From assembly GCA_035353615.1 (NCBI GenBank), contig DAOPZY010000062.1, positions 1-13,736 of the forward strand: DNA of 13,736 nt. Reading direction: 5' to 3'. Both the position numbers and the translations under genes were made by a program. The notes beneath the pieces were generated by a model that was not told the DNA's origin, ran no database searches, and saw only the letters and a program-made list of their open reading frames with translations. This DNA is from CAXXOK01 sp035353615. GTDB taxonomy: Bacteria > Bacillota > Clostridia > Christensenellales > Aristaeellaceae. This document shows positions 13,706 to 13,736 of this stretch, piece by piece. The first letter of the stretch is position 1, and every line of letters begins with the position of its first letter.

Positions 13706-13736
13706 ACTGCACTGCCCCAGGAAAAACGGACATTGC

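Noticed and set aside
1..13718. A possible terminal inverted repeat: GGGGCAGTGC at the left edge and GCACTGCCCC at 13709-13718.
   Set aside because: Only 10 bp, at arbitrary window edges and adjoining repeat copies that are in direct, not inverted, orientation; no transposase is present.

Overview
The window looks like a GC-rich bacterial chromosome with strong GGAGG-type ribosome binding sites, most likely a fermentative gut or rumen member of the Clostridia. That placement is inferred from gene content, Shine-Dalgarno use and a Clostridia-style promoter; no rRNA or other marker is present. All eight convincing genes lie on the minus strand, so the biology reads from right to left.

Layout in transcription order. 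From 13736 to 13089 is non-coding: a degenerate copy of a hairpin-rich repeat, a rho-independent terminator for something beyond the right edge, an upstream operator-like site, and a strong promoter (TTGACA-N17-TATCAT) whose start region is covered by a second operator-like site. Then come a LacI-family repressor (13088-12054), an extracellular solute-binding protein of the dipeptide/oligopeptide family (11925-10126), two permeases (10047-9043 and 9030-7780) and two ATPases (7769-6756 and 6769-5897). These are followed by a GH3 beta-glucosidase (5802-3526). About 980 bp of non-coding DNA holds a tandem 184-bp repeat and a possible second promoter, and leads to a GH2 beta-mannosidase (2541-94). 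A fragment of the same repeat family lies at the left edge.

How it works together. The transporter has the five-part composition normally annotated as dipeptide/oligopeptide uptake. Its neighbours are two cytoplasmic glycosidases and a sugar-type repressor, which points to uptake of beta-linked oligosaccharides (gluco-manno-oligosaccharides, cello- or manno-oligomers). Imported oligomers would be trimmed inside the cell by the beta-mannosidase and beta-glucosidase, and the sugar or a product would release LacI. No secreted mannanase is in the window, so polymer cleavage must be encoded elsewhere or done by other organisms.

The least ordinary element is the repeat. It is a fixed series of small perfect hairpins, mostly with 3-nt loops beginning with T. 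Two identical 184-bp copies plus a partial third lie between the two glycosidase genes, and diverged partial copies lie at both window edges in the same orientation. One stem shows a compensatory base-pair change between copies.
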